NCBI RefSeq assembly: GCF_040833985.1
Contig: NZ_CP162139.1
Location: forward strand, 1,446,001 to 1,510,000
DNA from: Leptospira sp. WS4.C2
Lineage (GTDB): Bacteria > Spirochaetota > Leptospiria > Leptospirales > Leptospiraceae
Direction: 5' to 3'
Length of the DNA: 64,000 bases
Numbering within the stretch: the stretch's first letter is position 1; the number at the start of each line of letters is the position of its first letter. A program made the translations under genes and the position numbers. Of the stretch, positions 19,891-29,990 are shown piece by piece. The notes under the pieces are model-generated. The model did no database searches, was not told the origin of the DNA, and worked only from the letters and a program-made list of their open reading frames with translations.

Positions 19891-21099
19891 ATGATACGTC
19901 CGATCGAAGAAGCAATCGAAGAAATCCGCCAAGGCAAAATGATCATTCTCGTCGACTCTGAAGACAGAGAAAATGAAGGTGATTTGGTCTGCGCCTCCCA
20001 ATTCGCGGACAAAGACAAAATTAACTTTATGGCAACCCATGGCCGTGGACTCATCTGTGTTCCGATGGAAAGGGATCGGCTTCAAACTTTAGGTCTTGGG
20101 AAAATGGTGGATGATTTAAGTTTGGGAGACAAACACGGGACTGCCTTTACCGTATCTGTAGATGCCAAACATGGTACCTCCACAGGGATCTCTGCTCATG
20201 ATAGAGCCAAAACCGTAGAAGTCCTTCTCGATTCAAATACCAAATCCGAAGATTTAGTTCGTCCAGGGCATTTGTTCCCACTCCAAGCAGTGACTGGTGG
20301 AGTTTTAAGAAGAGCAGGGCATACTGAAGCAGCAGTTGATTTATCCAAGTTAGCTGGCCTTTACCCTAGTGGTGTGATTTGTGAGATTATGAATGATGAC
20401 GGGTCTATGGCTCGAATTCCTGATTTGGAAAAATTTGCAAAAACCCATGGACTGAATATTTATACTATTGAAGATTTAATTCGTTATAGAAGACACAAAG
20501 AGAAGTTAATTCATCTAGAGGTAGAAGCGAATCTTCCCACAGAGTTTGGTGACTTCAAAATCAAGGCTTACTCCACACAAATTGATGATAAAATCCATAT
20601 GGCTCTCGTTAAGGGAGAGATCAATCCCGATAAACCGGTCCTTGTGCGAGTGCATAGTGAATGTCTAACGGGTGATATATTTTCTTCCCAACGTTGTGAT
20701 TGTGGACCTCAACTTCACAATGCCTTACGAATGATTGAAAAAGAAGGGAATGGGGTGTTACTCTATATGCGCCAAGAAGGACGCGGGATTGGAATCATCA
20801 ATAAACTCAAAGCCTATTCTTTGCAAGAAGGGGGACTCGATACAGTTGAAGCCAATGAAAAATTGGGTTTTGCTCCTGACCTCCGCGAATACGGAATCGG
20901 AGCACAGATTTTACGGGATATCGGGGTGAAACAAATGAAACTCATCACAAATAACCCCCGTAAGATTGTGGGACTAGAAGGTTACAATCTACATGTAACA
21001 GAAAGAGTTCCGATTGAGATTGATCCTATAGAAGAAAACTCTCGTTACTTACATACGAAAAAAACAAAGTTAGGACATTTGTTAAACTTACACGGTTAA
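19891..21099 (+). CDS. ribBA: Bifunctional DHBP synthase / GTP cyclohydrolase II
   Basis: RibBA supplies both precursors of riboflavin: dihydroxybutanone phosphate from ribulose-5-phosphate, and the pyrimidine from GTP. In the 402-residue protein the N-terminal half has the RibB motif [12 protein letters not shown] and [12 protein letters not shown]. The C-terminal half has the RibA zinc motif [17 protein letters not shown] and the [14 protein letters not shown] segment. Both active sites look intact. It lies beyond a STAS gene from ribD-ribE, with its own upstream region of about 118 bases shared divergently with the STAS gene. No FMN riboswitch was seen. ribH is not in the window. Confidence 0.96.
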   Translation: MIRPIEEAIEEIRQGKMIILVDSEDRENEGDLVCASQFADKDKINFMATHGRGLICVPMERDRLQTLGLGKMVDDLSLGDKHGTAFTVSVDAKHGTSTGISAHDRAKTVEVLLDSNTKSEDLVRPGHLFPLQAVTGGVLRRAGHTEAAVDLSKLAGLYPSGVICEIMNDDGSMARIPDLEKFAKTHGLNIYTIEDLIRYRRHKEKLIHLEVEANLPTEFGDFKIKAYSTQIDDKIHMALVKGEINPDKPVLVRVHSECLTGDIFSSQRCDCGPQLHNALRMIEKEGNGVLLYMRQEGRGIGIINKLKAYSLQEGGLDTVEANEKLGFAPDLREYGIGAQILRDIGVKQMKLITNNPRKIVGLEGYNLHVTERVPIEIDPIEENSRYLHTKKTKLGHLLNLHG

Positions 21100-21201
21100 T
21101 TTATAAGTTCAATTCATATCCTCTAGAGTTTTTTTGGTTTTAAACTGATACTCTTAGAGGAACCACCTAACACTGGATCAGAACAGAAGTGATTCCCTAT
21201 A

Positions 21202-21849
21202 CTATGGAGATAACCTGGAACGGTTCCATCCCGTTTCTTTTCTTTCAAATTGAATCCGGTCGTGGAGCCTTCCCACCCTTCCTTGCCAAAACTCAATTTT
21301 GGTGGGGAAAACCGAATACCCACCCCAGTTTTCCGGCATTGGCACTTCTTTCCCTTCCCATTGTTTGGTAAGTGAGGCAAACTTTTCTTCCAAAAACTCT
21401 CTCGAAGGCACCACCGAACTTTGATTTGATGCAAGTGCTCCGAGTTGCGATTCTCTCGGTCTTACTTGAAAGTAGGCTTTTGATTCTTCCTTCGGAATGG
21501 GTCTTGCCAATCCTTCGATTCGGATTTGTCTTTCGAGTTTCGGCCAAAAGAAGTTTAAAGCTACCTTATTGTTATCTGCAATATCCTTTCCCTTATCCGA
21601 ACCGTAATTGGTAAAGAACTGAAATTCTTCTCGGATCAGTCCTTTCAATAGAACGATCCTTGCGGAAGGTTGTCCTGTTTTGTCAACCGTAGCCAAAGAC
21701 ATAGCATTGGGTTCTTGTTCTCCTTCTGCTTGTGCCTCCGAAAACCAAAGATTAAAAAGTTCTAATGGATTGGATCCGGCTGTTTCTTCCGAAAGAACGG
21801 AGCGAGTGTAAAGCCTTCGCATATTTTGTAGGTCATTCGATGGTTCCAT
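21202..21849 (-). CDS. pdxH: Pyridoxamine 5'-phosphate oxidase
   Basis: PdxH oxidises pyridoxine or pyridoxamine phosphate to PLP using FMN. The protein (215 residues from ATG 21849) shows MRRLYTRSVLSEETAGSNPL, the FMN-binding NAMSLATVDKTGQPSARIVL, and the C-terminal WGGYSVFPTKIEFWQGRVGR then LHDRIQF and RLSP, all typical. The frame opens 16 codons earlier, but ATG 21849 fits the family length and has GGGAGGGA about 11 bases upstream. It overlaps the end of the prepilin peptidase gene by 17 bases, so the two are probably co-transcribed. A PLP-dependent aminotransferase is encoded just upstream. Confidence 0.93.
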   Translation of the reverse strand: MEPSNDLQNMRRLYTRSVLSEETAGSNPLELFNLWFSEAQAEGEQEPNAMSLATVDKTGQPSARIVLLKGLIREEFQFFTNYGSDKGKDIADNNKVALNFFWPKLERQIRIEGLARPIPKEESKAYFQVRPRESQLGALASNQSSVVPSREFLEEKFASLTKQWEGKEVPMPENWGGYSVFPTKIEFWQGRVGRLHDRIQFERKETGWNRSRLSP

Positions 21850-22681
21850 AAATAGAGAATCCCTCCCAGTTGTAGTAGTGGACAAGTAGTTTGGCAAAGT
21901 AGGTCAAAAATAAACCGACAGAAAAGTATAAACCCATAGGAATTTTTTTTCCTTTTAAGGGTTCGCGCTTTTTTCGCAGGAGAAAACTAAATCCCACCGC
22001 GAGTAGATAAGAAGAATTAAAATACAAAATCCAAAATGGATTTCCTGCGATCGCGGCAAAAACTGGGGAAAAGAGGACATCTCCGAGTCCCGTCCCTCCT
22101 CGAAAGAGTAAGTAAATGAAAAGATAAAAAACTAAAAATCCTAAATACACCCAAAGAGTTTCTATTTTGATGCTCTCACCAAACAAAAGATAGTTGGATA
22201 AAAATCCAAATCCTATGAGGAAGGGGAGATTTTCGTAATCGAGAGAAAACTTTGCCACATCTGTGGTCATAGAAATCAGTAGATGACCAAATAAAAGGAG
22301 AAGGGCGATTGTGCCGGGAATGTCTTCCGAAACAAAAAAAACAAACACTGCTACAAGGCCAAAAAGAAATTCTGTCAGTGGGTAGAGTTTGGGAAGGTCA
22401 GTTTTACACTGAAAACACTTTCCTTTTGTCAAAAACCAACCAAAGATCGGTGTGAGATGGGTTTTAGTCACCAAATGTCCGCAAGTCGGGCAATGACTTG
22501 GTTTTGTAAAAATAACCTTCCATCGATTTAATCCATGAAAATCCTTCCTCTTTTTGCCATAACAAAAAGTAAGGATTCGTTCCCCAAGAGTTGTATAAAA
22601 ACTGGCGAGACTTGCTCCAAAGAAAAATAGAATTACGTACGTCGAGAGGCTCCAAAGGAATAACCAATTCGATTCATCCAT
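21833..22681 (-). CDS. Prepilin peptidase, A24 family
   Basis: This inner-membrane aspartyl protease cleaves type IV prepilin-like signal peptides and usually methylates the new N-terminus. The 282-residue protein has the N-terminal zinc-binding cysteine pairs CPTCGH and CFQCKTDLP, about eight membrane segments, and the two catalytic aspartates in TTDVAKFSLD and GGTGLGDVLF. It matches the long, methylase-containing type. No pilin or secretion ATPase gene is in the window, so its substrates lie elsewhere. Confidence 0.9.
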   Translation of the reverse strand: MDESNWLFLWSLSTYVILFFFGASLASFYTTLGERILTFCYGKKRKDFHGLNRWKVIFTKPSHCPTCGHLVTKTHLTPIFGWFLTKGKCFQCKTDLPKLYPLTEFLFGLVAVFVFFVSEDIPGTIALLLLFGHLLISMTTDVAKFSLDYENLPFLIGFGFLSNYLLFGESIKIETLWVYLGFLVFYLFIYLLFRGGTGLGDVLFSPVFAAIAGNPFWILYFNSSYLLAVGFSFLLRKKREPLKGKKIPMGLYFSVGLFLTYFAKLLVHYYNWEGFSIYGTIE

Positions 22682-22711
22682 AAAATCTTCTATTTCCTTA
22701 TCTTAAGAAAC

Positions 22712-23812
22712 CTATTCACTTTCTTTAGAAAGTTCCTGAAGTGCTTTCATACCTCGTTTGAGTGTATCCCATTCCGTGGCAAAGGAAAGCCTTACAAAAT
22801 TCTTTTTGTCACAGAAGATAAATCCTGGAACAAGAATCAGATCCTTTTTCACTGCCTTTTGGATGAACGCTTCATCTGTCCCTGGAACGGGGAAGAAGGA
22901 ATAAAAGGCCCCACCTGATTTTTGGATGGGGTAGTAATCCTTTAAAGATTCGTAGACAAAATCCCTTTTTTCTTTGTAATCTTGGATGTAAGCACTCATG
23001 TCCGTTTTAAGGGCTTCAATTCCTGCCCATTGGGTGATGGAAGGAGCACAAACTACGGTATACTGCTGTAAGGTGGTAAGGGCTTTGATAACCTTGTCTT
23101 CGGCAAGGATGGTCGCAAGCCTAAGGCCCGTCATATTGTAGGTTTTGGAAAAACCAGTGAGTGTTATGGTTTTTTCATACTCTGATCCAATGGAAAAAAA
23201 CTGTTTATCATAATCAAAGAGTTCGTAAATTTCATCGCTGATGAGATAAGCTCCAGTGTGTTCTGCTAGATTAGCAAGAGCACGCAGTTGTTCTTTGGAT
23301 AAAACTTTTCCTGTGGGATTGGATGGATTGGAAAAAATGATGAGTTTGAACTTCCGAGATTTGAGTGATTCTAAATCAGCGGGATTGAAACTTTCCTCCA
23401 GGGGAACAACTTTTCCACCATAGAATTTTAACATCGCAGGATACATTAGAAAGTAAGGAGAGATCACCAAACATTCATCACCTTCATTGACAAGGGCATT
23501 AAAAAGAAGAAATAAAGCGGATGAGATTCCTGAAGTCACAAGGATTCGATCTTCATGCGCATAAGAAATTTGGTTTTGGGTCCTGTATTTTTCTGCCATT
23601 GCTGTTTTTAGCTCAGGAATCCCACCGGTTAAGGTGTAGGAAGTTTTCCCATCCTGTGCTGCTTTTGTCAAAACCTCAATAATGTTAGGTGGGCAGGGAA
23701 AGTGAGGTTGTCCGATACTCAAATTGATCGGGTTTTGGATACTCCGTGCTAGCTCAAAGGCCTTTCGGATGGGGGAAGAGTCAAGCCCATTCATTCTATT
23801 TGCGAAATCCAT
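22712..23812 (-). CDS. Class I/II PLP-dependent aminotransferase
   Basis: This is a fold-type I aminotransferase (366 residues from ATG 23812). Visible motifs are NLSIGQPHFPCP near the N-terminus, IFSNPSNPTGKVLS, LISDEIYELFDY, the PLP lysine in TLTGFSKTYNMTGLRLA, and a C-terminal FVRLSFAT carrying the substrate-carboxylate arginine. These resemble aspartate or aromatic aminotransferases, but the substrate cannot be named from sequence alone. The open frame runs much further upstream to 23998, overlapping the divergent AAA gene. The extra residues do not look like family sequence, so the shorter start is preferred, although no good ribosome binding site decides it. Confidence 0.88.
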   Translation of the reverse strand: MDFANRMNGLDSSPIRKAFELARSIQNPINLSIGQPHFPCPPNIIEVLTKAAQDGKTSYTLTGGIPELKTAMAEKYRTQNQISYAHEDRILVTSGISSALFLLFNALVNEGDECLVISPYFLMYPAMLKFYGGKVVPLEESFNPADLESLKSRKFKLIIFSNPSNPTGKVLSKEQLRALANLAEHTGAYLISDEIYELFDYDKQFFSIGSEYEKTITLTGFSKTYNMTGLRLATILAEDKVIKALTTLQQYTVVCAPSITQWAGIEALKTDMSAYIQDYKEKRDFVYESLKDYYPIQKSGGAFYSFFPVPGTDEAFIQKAVKKDLILVPGFIFCDKKNFVRLSFATEWDTLKRGMKALQELSKESE

Positions 23813-23893
23813 GGAATCATCATGGTTTTTGGTGGAGGTACCGGTCAATAGAATTTGGTTTACACCTAGGAATTGAGTAGAAATCTGAAGGAT

Positions 23894-26800
23894 ATGGATT
23901 TTGTAACCATTGCCGATGTGAAAGTGCCGGTTCTCCCGCACTCCAATAAGTTTCCTATTTTTCCTTCTAGCCTCGTCGAAACCGACTCGGTGAAACAAAC
24001 TTTACAAAAAATTCTATACCCTATGCTCGAGGGAATTCCTGTCCTCCTCGTAGGGGATGCTGGTGTAGGAAAAAACGCTCTTATCTATTATATCAACTCA
24101 CTTCGCAAACAACCTACACTTCGGTTCAGTTTCAATGAAGACACACTTCCCGAAGACCTGATCGGATCCTACCGAATTCTCCTAGATGGGAAAGGATTTA
24201 CTTGGTCGAATGGGCCACTCACCAATGCTCTTTCGGAAGGACTTAGTTTTGTTGCCGATGAGATGAACCTTTGTGCACCCAATATCATCAAACGATTTTC
24301 TTCCGTTTATGAATCCACCTACTTAGATCTTTTGGAAGGGAGTGGGGAAAGAGTGAACGGAAAAACAGGGTTTTGGTTTATTGGAACGCAAAACCCAAGC
24401 GAAGGGTTTGAAGGTAGAAAACCACTTCCCTTTGATATTACCAAACATTTTGCCGTTGTCTATGTTGATCCTTATTCTCCAGACGAGATGTTTTATATTT
24501 TAAAAAAACTTTATCCTATGCTTACAGAAGATGTTTTAAAACAAATCATCAAAATTAGTTTGGAATCCGAAGCCCGCATTAAATCTGGAGAGATTGGAAA
24601 GGGAGATTTAGAAAAATACCACTTTAATTTAAGAACTCTCCAAAAGTATTGTAATCGTCTAGTTCTATTCGGTGCCAAAGACAAAGCAGTTGCTGCAAGA
24701 GAAGCTTTGTATTTATTCGAAGAACCATTCCGTAAAAAAGAAGATAGAGCCAAACAAAGAGAACTCATTGAATCCGAGTTTGGTGGAGGAATCAAAGTAG
24801 TTCCTACTAAAGGTTATGTGCAAGGTTCTACGATTTTTTGGAACGACAAAGAAATCAAAACTTGGGATGAGAAAAAAACCATCTCTCTCCTTTCCACTTA
24901 CCCCACACCAGAACCAGTATTACATTTCTTAGATCAAGTATTCACTGCCATCCAAGCAAAAGAAAACATTCTCGTTGAATACAGAGAAGACCAAGACCCA
25001 CAAGAATTTTTACCTTTATTTACCGAACTCACAGGTATTGAACTTGAGTCCGTGATGTTATCCAAAGGAATGCATACCTCTGATGTGGTTGGTGCTTTGA
25101 AACCGACAGAAGAAGGAAATATCGAAAGTGTCACTTGGGTGGACGGCCCCCTAACACGCTCTATTCGAAAGGGTCATATCATTTTGATTTCTGGCCTCGA
25201 ATCTGCTGGAGCGGAACTTGTCGAAAAGATGAATATGCTCACCGATGATGCCAGGTCTCTCACTTTGCCACCGGAGTCGGGTGAGTATCTTCCGATCCAA
25301 CTCACAGAGACTTCTGTTGTTTTTGGGATGAAATCGTTCCGAGCTTCCAAATCGGTGACCACGATCTCTCGAGCATTTCGTAACCGTTTTACTCCTATTC
25401 TTTTTCCAGAACTCGAAGATGTGAAAGTCCTAGAAGAAATTTTAGAATTTTATCTTCCCGAAGGAGTTCTTCCTCGCAGTTTGGCGCGCTTTCATTTGAA
25501 GGCAAAGGAACTAGCCGAAAAACGTACGATTGGCTCGGCAAACCTGATGCCTTATCGATTTGGAATCTCCAATCTTCTCAAATGGAAAAACCATATCTAT
25601 CGGTATAACCAAACCGATGTGAAAGATATCGCGATCCGTGGGGGAAAGATCTATTACACAAACCAAATAGCTGATCCCAAAGAAAGAAAGGAACTCGAAA
25701 GACTCCTCGAAGGATTTCTTTCCGGTGTGGAAGTTGTCTCAACACTCTTCGAGGAAATCGAAGAGAAAAAAAAAACGTTTACCGTTGAATCAGGACTAAA
25801 TCGAAAGAATTGGTGGGATCCGGAACTTCATAAACGTGACCCACTAACAGGTGTTGCCAAAAAACTGAATTCAGGTGCAGAGACCAAACGAGGAATTGAG
25901 ATCAATACACCAGAAACCGGGGGTGGCACTAAAGAAGGACCGGATGCTTGGTATGGACAAGACACCCAAGGAAACCAAGGACAGGGAGAACCACAAGGTG
26001 GCGGTGGGGCTTGGGGTTACCGAACGGAAGAACTCTACAAACAATTCTTAAAAAAACGCAGGCTTCTTTGGGATTATTCCATCATGGTTGGTCTTGAAGA
26101 ATTTAAGTCTGTGTTTGGAAAAGAATTGGAAGAGGTAGAACTCAATTTAGAACAACTCTTTGATCCAGAAATAGACATCAATCGAATGTACAAAAACGAA
26201 GGATCAAGAGTGGATGCCAGGAAATACATTTCCTACAAAAGTGGAAGGGGAGATACAAAAATCTTCGATAAAACCACAATCGAAAAAAACGATGAAAAGC
26301 TAAAAGGTGTGGAAGTGACATTTCTCGTGTCAAAATGCCGAAGGATCTTTAACTTCGAGTATTCGATTGCCATGCTTTCGGCACTCCTTGTCAGCTTACA
26401 TATCTTAAACGAACACGATATCAAAACCAGTGTCCATACTTTCTGTGATATCAAAAACTCCAAAGACACAGTCGATATTTATAATCTAAAGTCGGCAGAG
26501 GAAGACTATACTGCAGAAAAAGAAGAGGAAGTATTTAGTGCTCTCTGTAAAAATTGGCATGGGGATAGCATCCCAGAATACCAAGTCCTTTCCAATTGTG
26601 AACGTTATTTTTCTCCCGATGCCCAAACCAAGATTATAGTCATTCTTTCTGACTTTCGAGGACAAAGGGCAAAGACTTATATCGATGATGAACTTGCATC
26701 TTTTGATACCCGTCGGATGAAAGAAGCTGTACTGAAAAACCAGGACAAAAATTATGTATTTTTAGGGGTGGGACTTGGGTCTCGCTACATTGCGGAACAT

Positions 26801-26908
26801 GTGTTCCATGACTCCCTGCAGATTACGGCAGATAACTTTTACTCCATGCCAAATCTCATTGGAGCAGAAATTGCAAGATTGGTGCAAATCCACCATTCCC
26901 TTCGTTAG
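23894..26908 (+). CDS. Midasin-like protein: tandem AAA plus degenerate VWA-like domain
   Basis: This is a protein of about 1004 residues with two AAA modules of the MoxR/midasin (AAA_5) type. The first is complete: Walker [10 protein letters not shown] (about residue 52), Walker [11 protein letters not shown], sensor [20 protein letters not shown]. The second (about 350-500) has no Walker A, and Walker B is replaced by [10 protein letters not shown], but it keeps the [13 protein letters not shown] lead-in and an arginine-finger-like RAFRNRF. A Gly/Gln-rich linker (about 676-706) leads to a VWA-like C-terminus in which the DxSxS metal motif is replaced (FLVSKCRR) while SDFRG remains. smpB starts 8 bases downstream, followed by der. 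ATG 23894 or TTG 23873 may be the start; neither has a well-placed ribosome binding site. Architecture resembles eukaryotic midasin or a CobS-CobT fusion; function unknown. Confidence 0.82.
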   Translation: MDFVTIADVKVPVLPHSNKFPIFPSSLVETDSVKQTLQKILYPMLEGIPVLLVGDAGVGKNALIYYINSLRKQPTLRFSFNEDTLPEDLIGSYRILLDGKGFTWSNGPLTNALSEGLSFVADEMNLCAPNIIKRFSSVYESTYLDLLEGSGERVNGKTGFWFIGTQNPSEGFEGRKPLPFDITKHFAVVYVDPYSPDEMFYILKKLYPMLTEDVLKQIIKISLESEARIKSGEIGKGDLEKYHFNLRTLQKYCNRLVLFGAKDKAVAAREALYLFEEPFRKKEDRAKQRELIESEFGGGIKVVPTKGYVQGSTIFWNDKEIKTWDEKKTISLLSTYPTPEPVLHFLDQVFTAIQAKENILVEYREDQDPQEFLPLFTELTGIELESVMLSKGMHTSDVVGALKPTEEGNIESVTWVDGPLTRSIRKGHIILISGLESAGAELVEKMNMLTDDARSLTLPPESGEYLPIQLTETSVVFGMKSFRASKSVTTISRAFRNRFTPILFPELEDVKVLEEILEFYLPEGVLPRSLARFHLKAKELAEKRTIGSANLMPYRFGISNLLKWKNHIYRYNQTDVKDIAIRGGKIYYTNQIADPKERKELERLLEGFLSGVEVVSTLFEEIEEKKKTFTVESGLNRKNWWDPELHKRDPLTGVAKKLNSGAETKRGIEINTPETGGGTKEGPDAWYGQDTQGNQGQGEPQGGGGAWGYRTEELYKQFLKKRRLLWDYSIMVGLEEFKSVFGKELEEVELNLEQLFDPEIDINRMYKNEGSRVDARKYISYKSGRGDTKIFDKTTIEKNDEKLKGVEVTFLVSKCRRIFNFEYSIAMLSALLVSLHILNEHDIKTSVHTFCDIKNSKDTVDIYNLKSAEEDYTAEKEEEVFSALCKNWHGDSIPEYQVLSNCERYFSPDAQTKIIVILSDFRGQRAKTYIDDELASFDTRRMKEAVLKNQDKNYVFLGVGLGSRYIAEHVFHDSLQITADNFYSMPNLIGAEIARLVQIHHSLR

Positions 26909-26916
26909 TTAGTAAT

Positions 26917-27405
26917 ATGGGCAAAACCAAAAAAGACGACAAACCACGCGGAACCGATCCTTTAATCAATAAAAAGGCAAAGTTCAATTTCGAGCTATTA
27001 GATTCGTTCGAGGCTGGTATTGTACTCACAGGTTCTGAGGTGAAAGCCCTTAGAGAAAAAAAAGGAAACCTAACGGATTGTTTTGCTAAAGTGCGAAATG
27101 GAGAAGTATTTTTAGAAAACTTTCAAATCCCTCCTTACAAAGACGGAGGTTATGCGAACCACCCGGAAATTCGTCCCAGGAAACTTCTCCTTAAGGCAAA
27201 AGAAATTCAAAAAATAGATAGATTCATCAAAGAGAAGGGGCTTGTACTCATTGCCACTCGCTGCTTTTTTAAAAACAATCGTTTGGTAAAGATAGACGTC
27301 GCTCTCGCCAAACCAAAAAAACTTTACGACAAACGTGACGACATTCAAAAAAAGGAAGCCAAAATCGATATGGAAAGAGCCATGAAGGAACACCTACGCA
27401 AATGA
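26917..27405 (+). CDS. smpB: SsrA-binding protein SmpB
   Basis: SmpB binds tmRNA and delivers it to stalled ribosomes. The 162-residue protein has the OB-fold start [40 protein letters not shown], and the basic C-terminal tail [20 protein letters not shown] typical of the family. Length is normal. It follows the midasin-like gene by 8 bases and overlaps der by 4 bases, so translation of smpB and der is probably coupled. The tmRNA gene itself was not found in the window. Confidence 0.97.
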   Translation: MGKTKKDDKPRGTDPLINKKAKFNFELLDSFEAGIVLTGSEVKALREKKGNLTDCFAKVRNGEVFLENFQIPPYKDGGYANHPEIRPRKLLLKAKEIQKIDRFIKEKGLVLIATRCFFKNNRLVKIDVALAKPKKLYDKRDDIQKKEAKIDMERAMKEHLRK

Positions 27406-28754
27406 AAGGACTTCCAGTGGTTACAATCGTTGGCCGTCAGAACGTGGGTAAGTCCACACTATTCAACGCCATCCTCCGAGCACAAAGTGCCATCACAGAA
27501 AATACAGCTGGTGTGACAAGAGACGTATTACAAAAGACAGTCGAAAGAGCAGAGTTTAAAATTCCTTTCACATTGTCTGACACACCTGGTTTAGATATCG
27601 AAAATATCGACGAAATCTCAGGTGAGATCATTGAGATTGCCTTTGAACATTTACGAAATTCAGATCTTATCCTTCATGTCATTGATCATAAGGATTTGCG
27701 TAAGTATGATTACAAACTCATCGAACTTTTGAAAAAAGATGAAGTTTTGAAAGATAAAATGGTTCTGACTCTTATCAATAAAGTAGATACAGAACAAGAT
27801 GAATATGACTTGGAGCCGTTTTACAAACTGGGGTTAAACGAACTCTTGCCGATATCGGCATTGGGGCGTCGAAACTTCGATCTACTTTATCAAAAGATTA
27901 ATTTTTTCCTTCCCGACAAAATCAAAATGCCGGAAGACCCCTATTGCAAAATTGCCATTATCGGAAAACCTAACTCTGGTAAGTCCTCACTTCTCAATAC
28001 CTTCCTTGGTTACAAGAGGGCAGTGGTAAGTGATGTGCCAGGAACCACAAGGGATTCTGTATCTGATCAGTTCTATTTTCAAAACCATAAATTAGAAATT
28101 ATAGACACAGCCGGGATTCGAAGAAAATCCAAAACCGGCGAAAGTTTAGAATTCTATTCTTACAAACGAACCCTCCATAGTTTGGGGGAGGCTGATGTTG
28201 TGGTTTTACTCATCGATGCCATGAAGGGACTCGGTGAATTTGATAAAAAGATCTTTGGGGAAATCCAAGAACTCGGAAAACCCATGATTGTAGCGGTCAA
28301 CAAGTGGGACCTCGTTCCAGAAAAAGAGTCCAATTCCTGGAAACACTTTAAAGACCGGATGGAAGCAAAACTTTCGATTTTGAAGGAACGTCCACTTCTC
28401 TCCCTCTCTGCCAAAGAGAAACTCCGCACCCATAAACTCTTGGAATCGGTCGTGGCCCTCTATGAAAAGTCCCAGAAAAAGCTAACGACTCGTGCCTTAA
28501 ATGACTGGTTAAGCAAGTGGGGGGGCAAAAATAAGGTTCAGAAGGCATCGAACCGACCTCCGAAGGTGTATTACGCCACGCAAGTCTCCCAGATTCCTTT
28601 TAAAATTTTATTCTTTGTTAATGATACGAAACTCTTTCCGTCAAATATATTGAGTTTTTACCGAAAGAGTATAGTAACAGAGTTTGGGCTAGATGGCCTC
28701 GCCGTTGAGATCGAACTCCGCAACAGAAACGAGGGTAAGGAGAGCAAGGAATGA
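27402..28754 (+). CDS. der: Ribosome biogenesis GTPase Der (EngA)
   Basis: Der is a double GTPase needed for maturation of the 50S subunit. The 450-residue protein has a first G domain ([25 protein letters not shown]) and a second one ([32 protein letters not shown]), then the C-terminal KH-like domain with [20 protein letters not shown]. Everything expected is present. It overlaps smpB by 4 bases upstream and plsY by 4 bases downstream, a tight operon. Confidence 0.97.
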   Translation: MKGLPVVTIVGRQNVGKSTLFNAILRAQSAITENTAGVTRDVLQKTVERAEFKIPFTLSDTPGLDIENIDEISGEIIEIAFEHLRNSDLILHVIDHKDLRKYDYKLIELLKKDEVLKDKMVLTLINKVDTEQDEYDLEPFYKLGLNELLPISALGRRNFDLLYQKINFFLPDKIKMPEDPYCKIAIIGKPNSGKSSLLNTFLGYKRAVVSDVPGTTRDSVSDQFYFQNHKLEIIDTAGIRRKSKTGESLEFYSYKRTLHSLGEADVVVLLIDAMKGLGEFDKKIFGEIQELGKPMIVAVNKWDLVPEKESNSWKHFKDRMEAKLSILKERPLLSLSAKEKLRTHKLLESVVALYEKSQKKLTTRALNDWLSKWGGKNKVQKASNRPPKVYYATQVSQIPFKILFFVNDTKLFPSNILSFYRKSIVTEFGLDGLAVEIELRNRNEGKESKE

Positions 28755-29371
28755 TACTTGCCATGGTTCTATTCAGCTACCTTTTGGGTGGCATTCCGGT
28801 TGGGTTTCTCCTGGCCAAACAAGTGCGTGGGATTGACATCCGCGAACACGGCAGCCGAAATATCGGTGCGACCAATGTCGGTCGGGTCATCGGTTGGAAG
28901 TATGGAATCATTGCTCTCTTTTTAGATGCAGTGAAAGGTGCCATCCCGGTCATCCTTGCCTCTTATATTGAATCGCCTTATTCTCTCACCACGACAGAAA
29001 TCCTCCTTGGTTCTGTTGCCATCCTTGGGCATACATTCACTCCTTTTCTCCACTTCAAAGGCGGAAAAGGAGTAGCCACGGCTCTCGGAGTTTACATGAC
29101 TCTTGTTCCCATTGTCACTGTTTGTGCCGTTGTGATCTTTTTTATCGTCTATAAGATATCTGGATTTGTATCTCTTGGATCCATCCTTGCGACTTTGTCC
29201 ATGCCCTTATGGTATTTTGGAACAACAAAGTTCATTCCTGATTCTGAATACCAACCAATCATCTTTTTTGTGTTAGTTGCTACTTTTTTTCTCATTTCCT
29301 ATTCTCATAGAGAAAACATCAAACGTTTGGTGTTAGGTAAGGAACTACGAGCAACACAAAATGCAAACTGA
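28751..29371 (+). CDS. plsY: Acyl-phosphate glycerol-3-phosphate acyltransferase PlsY
   Basis: PlsY is an inner-membrane enzyme that acylates glycerol-3-phosphate from acyl-phosphate, the first step of phospholipid synthesis. The 206-residue protein has about five membrane helices and the three family motifs: GSRNIGATNVGRV, GHTFTPFLHFKGGKGVATALG, and the C-terminal SHRENIKRL. It overlaps der by 4 bases and the next gene by 11. Confidence 0.96.
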   Translation: MILAMVLFSYLLGGIPVGFLLAKQVRGIDIREHGSRNIGATNVGRVIGWKYGIIALFLDAVKGAIPVILASYIESPYSLTTTEILLGSVAILGHTFTPFLHFKGGKGVATALGVYMTLVPIVTVCAVVIFFIVYKISGFVSLGSILATLSMPLWYFGTTKFIPDSEYQPIIFFVLVATFFLISYSHRENIKRLVLGKELRATQNAN

Positions 29372-29990
29372 AAGAGAATCTTCACTTACTCAAAAAGAAA
29401 AATTATTTCTCCTTACCAAATTTGTAGAAGACCATCCGGAAGCGGAGATCCAGGACTTCTACAAATGGTTGTATTATGGTGAATTCGGAATGGAGGAGTC
29501 CTCTCTCATTATGACGGGAAGACAATCCATTCCAGAATTACATGTGGTTCTTAGCGAAATCAAAAAAGAAGAAGCAGAATCAAAAGAGTCGGAACTGATT
29601 TGGGAACCGATGGGACTTGCTGCCCGTTTTGTGAAAGTTTATGTAACGAAATACTTCCATATGGATTGTCCGGTGAAACGCCTCGTCAATTTACTGGAAA
29701 GATCTCCCGCCTTTCGTGGGGCTAGGATGAGTTTCAAATTGGATTGGAATCTTCTGAAAGAAACCGCTTTGGAATTACGCCCCGAACTCACTCGTCGCGA
29801 TTTTATCAATTTTGAAGAAAGGATTAATTTCCACCAACTGCCAGCAATGCCGTATACTGATGGTTATGCGGGAAAAAATCCCTTTGCCTACAGGGTGGTA
29901 TCTCAAAAACTATTTTTCGATTATTTTCCTGAGTTTGAAGACAATTCTGTCTTTCATCCTTTTTCTGGAAACGAATCCATCATTGGATAA
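29361..29990 (+). CDS. Unknown protein downstream of plsY
   Basis: No family was recognised. The 209-residue protein has no signal peptide or membrane segment and looks soluble. It is mostly helical and acidic at the start (SSLTQKEKLFLLTKFVEDHP, AEIQDFYKWLYYGEFGMEES), with a second half rich in aromatic residues (INFHQLPAMPYTDGYAGKNP, LFFDYFPEFEDNSVFHPF). It overlaps plsY by 11 bases, so it belongs to the smpB-der-plsY transcription unit. Its last 37 bases overlap the convergent DUF115 gene. Start codon and coupling look natural, so it is probably a real gene with a lineage-restricted role. Confidence 0.75.
   Translation: MQTERESSLTQKEKLFLLTKFVEDHPEAEIQDFYKWLYYGEFGMEESSLIMTGRQSIPELHVVLSEIKKEEAESKESELIWEPMGLAARFVKVYVTKYFHMDCPVKRLVNLLERSPAFRGARMSFKLDWNLLKETALELRPELTRRDFINFEERINFHQLPAMPYTDGYAGKNPFAYRVVSQKLFFDYFPEFEDNSVFHPFSGNESIIG

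Noticed and set aside
21119..21161. Hairpin TCCTCTAGAGT / ACTCTTAGAGGA between ribBA and pdxH as a terminator
   Set aside because: The stem has a bulge, the loop is about 20 bases and the T run falls inside the loop, so intrinsic termination is not supported.
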